DNA of 64,000 bases. It comes from Cohnella silvisoli. Its GTDB lineage: Bacteria > Bacillota > Bacilli > Paenibacillales > Paenibacillaceae. The notes below the pieces were generated by a model. It was given only the letters and a program-made list of their open reading frames with translations. It did not search any database and was not told the DNA's origin. Positions 58,935 to 64,000 of the stretch are shown here, one piece after another; position 1 is the first letter of the stretch; each line of letters opens with the position of its first letter. The translations under genes and the position numbers were made by a program. The DNA is taken from assembly GCF_021190915.1 (NCBI RefSeq), contig NZ_JAIOAP010000010.1, forward strand, positions 124,001-188,000, written 5' to 3'.

Positions 58935-60985
58935 GCAATAACTTAACGGAAGAAGCCCAGAAACGAGAATTAAGAAACCGGAGGCATTTCAGCTTCCGAC
59001 TCAACGTCTTTTTCTTTTTCACTTTTTTCATATTTTCCTTATTGATCGTAAGGCTTGCCTATCTGCAATTCGTCGAAGGTGATTCTCTGAGGGCTAAGGA
59101 ACATGAAATTGGCTCCAAGCAAGTCTCAGTGCCCCCGATCCGAGGTAATATTTACGATTCGAACGGAACTCCGATCGCATATTCCGTCTCTACGCAATCG
59201 TTGTATTATACATTGGACATGAAAATGAAGGAGGCAGATGGGAAAGCGTTAGCGGCAAGCATGGTCGAAATATTCGATAAGTATGGTGCCAAGAACGCCA
59301 AGAAGCTTACGGCGCAAGACGTATTCGATGATATGGACCTTAACGGCAGCGTCCATTACTCATACCAGCCGCGTAGGATCAAATCCGGGCTTACCAAAGA
59401 AGAAGTCGCTTATTTCTCCGAACATCGTGATCAGTTCAAAGGCATTGATGTCGTCGAGGAGAGCATTCGGCAATATAGTCAAGACAAAGTCGCCGTACAA
59501 CTTGTTGGCTACATGAAAAAGCTGAGCGGGGCAAGCAAGTTGGAGAAGTACAAGGATATCAATAATGAGCAAACGGATAGCACGCTTAAATATATTTCCA
59601 CGGAAGAGGTCGGAGTCGACGGTCTCGAGCTCATGTACCAAGACGAGCTGAGAGGACGCAATGGCGTAAAGGAATATCCAGTAAATAACCAGAGCGAGAT
59701 TATCGGTCCGATGAAGTTGACGAAGCCGATTAAGGGCGAAAATTTATATTTGACCATCAATAAAGATATTCAAATAGTCGCACAACAGGCGATTATGGAT
59801 CAGCTTCAGTTGATCCGCACGTCACCGAGTAAACAATTTGAAAATACGAAAGCAACGACGGGCTACGCCGTAGCGATGGAGGTCGATACCGGGAAAGTGG
59901 TAGCGATGGCAAGCATGCCCGATTACGATCCAAGCGTCTGGCAGGGCGGTATAAGCACGAAGGACTTGGAACAAATCCAATTTTTCCAGTATAACGGTGC
60001 GATTAAGGAAGTGTATCCTCCTTACCCTGATGACAAAGAACGGAAAAATCACCCATCCTCGCTAGTCTATCTAGGTTCGACGCAGAAACCGTTGTCTGTT
60101 TTGGTTGGCTTGAACGAAAAGCTGTTCAACACCCACACAATGTTTAATGACATTGGGTACTTCGAATTCGGTAAAGAAGGCCATAAAGTAAGGGTTAGCA
60201 ATGCCAGCAACGCGGTAAACGGACCACTTAATGCTACGTCGGCAATTGCGAAATCTTCGAATGCGTTCATGTCCGCAATGGTCGGCAATGAACTTTATCG
60301 CAAGTATAAAGGGAACGTAGAAGGGGTAGACGTCTGGGATAACTACATGAAGCAATTCGGTCTTGGAGTAACGACGGGAAGCGGATTGCCGAGCGAATCG
60401 GCCGGTGTGGTGGATTATTACCACGAGGCCGAGAAGGCGAGCACTCAATCAGCTCTTATTCGGGCCGCATGGGGACAACAAGGAAGATATACGGCGTTGC
60501 AGCTTGCGCAATATGCAGCGACGCTCGCCAGTCACGGTAAGAGGATGAGACCGCAATTCGTTGACGTAATCAAGGATGTTAACGACAACGTGACACAGCC
60601 ATACCAGGCTGAAGTGCTGAATACCGTCGATTTCCCGGATTCTTATTGGAATGCGATCGAAGCAGGGATGGCGCAAGTTAAAGTAACAGGCTTCGAAGGC
60701 GTTCAGTACACCTTTCTTCGTAAAACCGGAACGTCTCAGCAGGATGTCGGCAACCGTCCCCGGGTTGAGAATGCCGTATTTATCGCCTATGCTCCGGCAA
60801 AAAATCCTAAACTCGCTGTAGCCGTAGTCGTTCCTGATGGCGGATACGGCGGTTGGGGAGCGGCACCGATCGCCCGGAAAATTTTCGATGCCTACGATGA
60901 GAAAGTCGGACTGACGGGAACTCCCCGGAAACCTGCAGCACCTGTAACAAATAATACAAATATGACGACTTTGCAAAACCAATAA
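58931..60985 (+). CDS. Class B penicillin-binding protein (peptidoglycan D,D-transpeptidase)
   Basis: 684 residues: a membrane anchor (about 23-45), a dimerisation or pedestal domain (about 60-260) and a transpeptidase domain (about 290-660). The active-site motifs are S383-T-Q-K386 (SxxK), S442-S-N444 (SxN) and K598-T-G600 (KTG). It crosslinks peptidoglycan peptides. GTG start overlapping the transglutaminase stop with AAGGAGGATT upstream, so translation is coupled. It is of the SpoVD/Pbp2/PbpA type; lack of PASTA domains argues against SpoVD or PBP2B. Ends at a terminator. Confidence 0.93.
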   Translation: MSNNLTEEAQKRELRNRRHFSFRLNVFFFFTFFIFSLLIVRLAYLQFVEGDSLRAKEHEIGSKQVSVPPIRGNIYDSNGTPIAYSVSTQSLYYTLDMKMKEADGKALAASMVEIFDKYGAKNAKKLTAQDVFDDMDLNGSVHYSYQPRRIKSGLTKEEVAYFSEHRDQFKGIDVVEESIRQYSQDKVAVQLVGYMKKLSGASKLEKYKDINNEQTDSTLKYISTEEVGVDGLELMYQDELRGRNGVKEYPVNNQSEIIGPMKLTKPIKGENLYLTINKDIQIVAQQAIMDQLQLIRTSPSKQFENTKATTGYAVAMEVDTGKVVAMASMPDYDPSVWQGGISTKDLEQIQFFQYNGAIKEVYPPYPDDKERKNHPSSLVYLGSTQKPLSVLVGLNEKLFNTHTMFNDIGYFEFGKEGHKVRVSNASNAVNGPLNATSAIAKSSNAFMSAMVGNELYRKYKGNVEGVDVWDNYMKQFGLGVTTGSGLPSESAGVVDYYHEAEKASTQSALIRAAWGQQGRYTALQLAQYAATLASHGKRMRPQFVDVIKDVNDNVTQPYQAEVLNTVDFPDSYWNAIEAGMAQVKVTGFEGVQYTFLRKTGTSQQDVGNRPRVENAVFIAYAPAKNPKLAVAVVVPDGGYGGWGAAPIARKIFDAYDEKVGLTGTPRKPAAPVTNNTNMTTLQNQ

Positions 60986-60998
60986 TGGAGCATATGAA

Positions 60999-61027
60999 CA
61001 AACCGCCTTTGTTTTGAAGGCGGTTTT
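60999..61027 (+). terminator. Terminator after the PBP gene
   Basis: AAACCGCCTT pairs with AAGGCGGTTT over a TTGTTTTG loop, followed by TGATTT. Confidence 0.8.
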
Positions 61028-61127
61028 GATTTATGATCCGAAGTTAATTTTAATTCCCGTGTCAAAATGTGATAGAATGACGTTGAAATAGGGTAGGGAT
61101 GACGGCAGCAGGGAGTGAGTTGAACAA

Positions 61128-61880
61128 TTGGCTTATCAGATGGGGAAATATCGACTATTAGCTTTGGATTTGGATGGTACGTTATTAAACGAACAAAGTG
61201 AAATTAGCGAAATGAATGCGAAATGGGTAAAACATGCCATTGAGGCTGGAGTTACGGTGTGCGTATCTACAGGACGCGGGTTTCCGAGCGCCCTTCCTTT
61301 TGCAGAGCAGCTCGGTTTGGATACTCCGATGATTACGGTCAACGGAGGAGAAATCTGGACGAAGCCCCATGCTTTGCATCAACGCACTTTGCTTGATTCA
61401 GACAAAATCATGAAGCTGCATGCGCTTGCTGAGCGTTACGATGTCTGGTTCTGGGCGTATACGACAGAGGACATTTATAACAAGGAACGTTGGGTCGGAG
61501 ATACGATCGCTCGTAATTGGCTAAAATTCGGGTATTATACCGAGGATGCACCGATTCTTAGCGCTATACTCAATGAGATCCAAACTTGGGAGGGGCTTGA
61601 GCTAAGCAATTCTTCCCCCCACAATATCGAAATCAATGCGCAAGGCGTTTCCAAAGCGTCAGCGCTGATGGAAGTGTGCCGTATGCGCGGCTACGACATG
61701 TCCGAAGTTGTTGCGGTGGGCGATAGCATGAACGATATCGCGGCTATCAGAGCTTCAGGGCTAGGCGTGGCAATGGGCAACGCGCAGGATGAAGTGAAGT
61801 TAGCCGCGAATGTAATAACGGGAAGCAATCAGAAGAACGGCGTAGCTGAGGTCATCCAAAACTATGTGCTGAGGGCGTGA
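61128..61880 (+). CDS. Cof-type HAD-IIB family phosphatase
   Basis: 250 residues. Motif I is LALDLDGTLL (nucleophile D14, acid/base D16), and motif IV is AVGDSMNDIAAI, with the typical GVAMGNAQDEVK after it. Cof-type enzymes dephosphorylate sugar phosphates, FMN or pyridoxal phosphate. The TTG start follows GGGAGTGAG; an ATG at 61140 is a possible alternative. Followed after 7 bp by the DUF456 gene. Confidence 0.9.
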   Translation: MAYQMGKYRLLALDLDGTLLNEQSEISEMNAKWVKHAIEAGVTVCVSTGRGFPSALPFAEQLGLDTPMITVNGGEIWTKPHALHQRTLLDSDKIMKLHALAERYDVWFWAYTTEDIYNKERWVGDTIARNWLKFGYYTEDAPILSAILNEIQTWEGLELSNSSPHNIEINAQGVSKASALMEVCRMRGYDMSEVVAVGDSMNDIAAIRASGLGVAMGNAQDEVKLAANVITGSNQKNGVAEVIQNYVLRA

Positions 61881-61887
61881 TTTTCTA

Positions 61888-62373
61888 ATGGACATATTGG
61901 GATGGCTGATCATCGCGGCTCTATTCGCGCTGGGGATGGCTGGAGCAATTTTCCCGATTTTGCCTGGAGCATTAGCCATATATGCGGCATTTTTCGTGTA
62001 TGGGTGGATTTTCACGTTCGAGCCTTTCGGCTTTTGGTTTTGGAGCTTTCAGACGATTATCGTCGTTGTGCTCTTCGTAGCGGACTATTTGGTTAACGCT
62101 TGGGGAGTCAAGAAATACGGAGGCTCTCGGGCATCCGTCATTGGAAGTACGATCGGTATTATCATAGGTCCGTTCGTCATTCCGGCTTTCGGTCTCATTA
62201 TCGGGCCCCTTGCGGGAGCCGTGATCGGGGAGTTGCTGCACGGTTCGTCGATGAATCGCGCGTTAAAAGTAGCTTGGGGCGCTTTGGTCGGGTTGTTTAG
62301 CAGCATGATCGTCAAAATCATTTTACAGGCGGCAATGATCGTAATCTTCGTTATCTGGCTCATTGCCGATTAA
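61888..62373 (+). CDS. DUF456 small membrane protein
   Basis: 161 residues with four to five membrane helices. The family opening GMAGAIFPILPGALAIYAAF and the mid-region RASVIGSTIGIIIGPFVIPA, FGLIIGPLAGAVIGELL are present. Widespread; no known function. In an operon between the HAD and ThuA-like genes, 7 and 19 bp from each. ATG start with TGATTTTCTA, no clear RBS, suggesting coupling. Confidence 0.85.
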   Translation: MDILGWLIIAALFALGMAGAIFPILPGALAIYAAFFVYGWIFTFEPFGFWFWSFQTIIVVVLFVADYLVNAWGVKKYGGSRASVIGSTIGIIIGPFVIPAFGLIIGPLAGAVIGELLHGSSMNRALKVAWGALVGLFSSMIVKIILQAAMIVIFVIWLIAD

Positions 62374-62392
62374 CGCTTAGGAGAGATGGACA

Positions 62393-63115
62393 ATGGTAAG
62401 AGTTACCGTATGGAACGAATACAAGCATGAGCAGATTCACGAGGAAGTCCGCAGCGTATATCCGAACGGCATTCACGCAGTAATCGCGGCGGGCTTGGAG
62501 GCTGAGGGACAAGGCTTTGCGGTTCGTACGGCAACCCAGCCGGAGCCGGAACATGGGTTGACGCAAGAAGTGCTCGACAACACGGACGTGCTAATCTGGT
62601 GGGGACATATGGCCCATGATGAAGTGGACGATCATATCGTCAATCGCGTACACGAACGCGTGTTGAACGGCATGGGATTAGTTGTATTGCATTCCGGACA
62701 TTTTTCGAAAATCTTCAAGAAGCTGATGGGAACCGGATGCGATCTGAAATGGCGCGAAGCGAATGAAAAGGAGCGTATCTGGACCGTAGATCCTTCTCAC
62801 CCGATCGCGGAAGGCATTCCCGAATTTTTCGAGCTTAAGCCGGAGGAAATGTATGGCGAGCACTTCGACATTCCCGCTCCGGACGAGCTCATCTTCGTCA
62901 GCTGGTTCGAAGGCGGGGAAGTATTTCGCAGCGGCTGCACCTTCCGTCGGGGGCAAAGCAAAATTTTCTACTTCCGTCCAGGACATGAAACGTATCCGAC
63001 TTACTATCATCCGATTGTTCGCCGCGTCATCTCTAACGGCGTGAAGTGGGCAGCTCCATCAGGCGTGGCACGACCTGTTCGTGGTAACCACCAGCCGCTC
63101 GAAACCATTAACTAA
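62393..63115 (+). CDS. ThuA-like domain protein
   Basis: 240 residues of flavodoxin-like or glutamine amidotransferase-like fold: [60 protein letters not shown]. It matches ThuA (trehalose utilisation) proteins, which act with ThuB in converting keto-sugars, or related carbohydrate enzymes. The conserved WWGH and LHSGH positions are present. No ThuB is nearby. ATG with GGAGAGATGG. Confidence 0.85.
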   Translation: MVRVTVWNEYKHEQIHEEVRSVYPNGIHAVIAAGLEAEGQGFAVRTATQPEPEHGLTQEVLDNTDVLIWWGHMAHDEVDDHIVNRVHERVLNGMGLVVLHSGHFSKIFKKLMGTGCDLKWREANEKERIWTVDPSHPIAEGIPEFFELKPEEMYGEHFDIPAPDELIFVSWFEGGEVFRSGCTFRRGQSKIFYFRPGHETYPTYYHPIVRRVISNGVKWAAPSGVARPVRGNHQPLETIN

Positions 63116-63128
63116 TAAAGAGGTTCCC

Positions 63129-64000
63129 TTGAAAAAAGACACGTTACTCAAAGGCACGCTAATTCTCGCAGCCGCCGCTCTCGTCGCCCGAGCGCTTGGC
63201 ATTTTCCAGCGGGTGCCGTTAGATTATCTAATGGGCGAGGTCGGAAATGGTTACTTTGCCGTGGCGAATAACTTATATCTGCTACTGCTCGTTGTCGCAA
63301 CGGCCGGCATTCCAAGCGCGATCAGCAAAATGGTGTCCGAGCGCTACGCGCTTGGACGAGTCGATGAGGCCAGGCAAGTGTATCGGGCTGCACTGTTGTT
63401 CGGTGCAATAGCAGGTTTGGTTATTACACTGGGAATGTGGTTTCTAGCACCAGTAATTGCAGGTCCAATATTGAACGAACCCGATGCCGCTGCAGCTATT
63501 CAGGCGATAGCGCCGTCTCTGTTATTATTCCCGATCATCGCAATGATGAGGGGCTACTTCCAGGGGCGGCAATTTATGACTGCTGGTGGAGTATCGCAGA
63601 TTATCGAGCAGATCTTGCGCGTATTCGCTGCTGTTGCGATTGCGTATGCAGTTTACTTATCGAATCCGCTCAATAATAAAGGAATGGCGTCCGGAGCGGC
63701 GCTAGGAAGCGTATTTGGCAGCATTGGGGCATTCGTGGTCATGCTATATTACGCTCGTAAACTGAAGGCTAGAGATAAATTCGAACCAAAGCTGAAACGG
63801 GATACATCAAGAACTCTCGGTTTACGTACGATATATCGTGAGCTGTTCCAATTTTCCATTCCGATTGTTATGACCGCCATTACCGTTCAATTGCTTTATA
63901 CACTGGATACTACAATGGTTAAGTCCCTCACGAGAGGATATTTTGAACCGGAGACCATTAATCATTGGTGGGCGGTTCTTGGTATGAATGCTCAATCCAT
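63129..64000 (+). CDS. MVF/SpoVB-type polysaccharide flippase (3' end beyond window)
   Basis: At least 290 residues from TTG at 63129 (AGAGG upstream); open to the end of the window. Multiple membrane helices; the family opening LKGTLILAAAALVARALGIF and the FPIIAMMRGYFQGRQFM segment identify the MurJ/SpoVB/YtgP (mouse virulence factor) family. Close relatives in Bacillota flip lipid II or act in spore cortex synthesis. The frame has no stop to 64000, so the gene is cut. Confidence 0.88.
   Translation, partial: MKKDTLLKGTLILAAAALVARALGIFQRVPLDYLMGEVGNGYFAVANNLYLLLLVVATAGIPSAISKMVSERYALGRVDEARQVYRAALLFGAIAGLVITLGMWFLAPVIAGPILNEPDAAAAIQAIAPSLLLFPIIAMMRGYFQGRQFMTAGGVSQIIEQILRVFAAVAIAYAVYLSNPLNNKGMASGAALGSVFGSIGAFVVMLYYARKLKARDKFEPKLKRDTSRTLGLRTIYRELFQFSIPIVMTAITVQLLYTLDTTMVKSLTRGYFEPETINHWWAVLGMNAQS

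Overview
The window looks like chromosomal DNA of an endospore-forming, moderately GC-rich Bacillota of the Paenibacillaceae type (Cohnella or Paenibacillus are the best guesses). This rests on gene content: SspI, an alpha/beta-type SASP, GerQ, YunB, LytH, YlbJ, a YjcZ-like peptide, YutD, a LiaFSR/Psp envelope-stress cluster, a Trp T-box leader, frequent TTG/GTG starts behind strong AGGAGG sites, and long hairpin-plus-U terminators. No rRNA, tRNA, CRISPR array, complete insertion sequence or prophage was seen.

Layout. 1-3 kb: the 3' part of a secreted GH5 glycanase with three discoidin-type domains, and a secreted NlpC/P60 peptidase. 3.2-7.9 kb: a LiaI-like protein, PspA, PspC, a second PspA, then LiaF-LiaS-LiaR. 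8-13.5 kb: zwf, a cyclase-family hydrolase, a decayed Rpn-type nuclease gene and the yhbDEF (bactofilin) operon. 13.5-16.6 kb: two DHA2-type MFS exporters, the second broken by a one-base frameshift. 16.8-21.5 kb: prfC, an orphan phnM, sspI, a Ktr-type RCK protein and a TrmH/SpoU methyltransferase. 21.5-23.4 kb: an AT-rich island with two small exported-protein genes, bounded by copies of a hairpin repeat. 23.4-27.8 kb: a Gfo/Idh/MocA oxidoreductase, an AlkD-like protein, an SPL-type radical SAM protein, a gutted 2OG-Fe(II) oxygenase gene and a TerC protein. 27.8-36 kb: a sugar/uronate locus (sugar isomerase, two AraC regulators, GH88 hydrolase, kduI, DeoR regulator, kduD) that surrounds yunB and lies next to lytH-lipA-yutD. 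39-45 kb: nadK, ylbJ, a truncated globin, a DUF2225 protein and PepF. 45-48 kb: 51-bp tandem repeats and a Zur-box-controlled permease pair. 48-52.3 kb: T-box/trpS, a SASP gene, a YfhP-like membrane hydrolase, gerQ and a broken cwlJ. 52.5-54 kb: ctaB and a SCO copper chaperone. 54-57 kb: an intact Rpn-like gene with a 12-bp tandem repeat, a Toprim protein and an MFS transporter. 57.3-61 kb: an apparent operon of a membrane protein, a membrane-anchored transglutaminase and a class B penicillin-binding protein. 61-64 kb: a HAD hydrolase, DUF456, a ThuA-like protein and the start of an MVF/SpoVB-type flippase.

How the genes work together. The Lia/Psp genes form an envelope-damage sensing and repair module. 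The kdu/GH88 locus would cut unsaturated uronyl oligosaccharides and feed the product toward 2-keto-3-deoxygluconate; no polysaccharide lyase is in view. CtaB and SCO serve cytochrome oxidase assembly. LytH, YunB, YlbJ, GerQ and the SASPs serve the spore. The transglutaminase-PBP operon suggests an uncharacterised cell-wall function.

Most notable oddities: three genes (Rpn-like, 2OG-Fe(II) oxygenase, cwlJ) keep recognisable N- and C-termini but have lost the middle out of frame; a six-copy, exactly 51-bp-phased repeat array; two terminators carrying the same CGTGAAGCACACG mini-hairpin; a hairpin repeat family around the AT-rich island; a near-consensus Zur box; and operator-like repeats before kduI and yhbD. 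All names come from reading the sequence and remembered family features; no database search was run.
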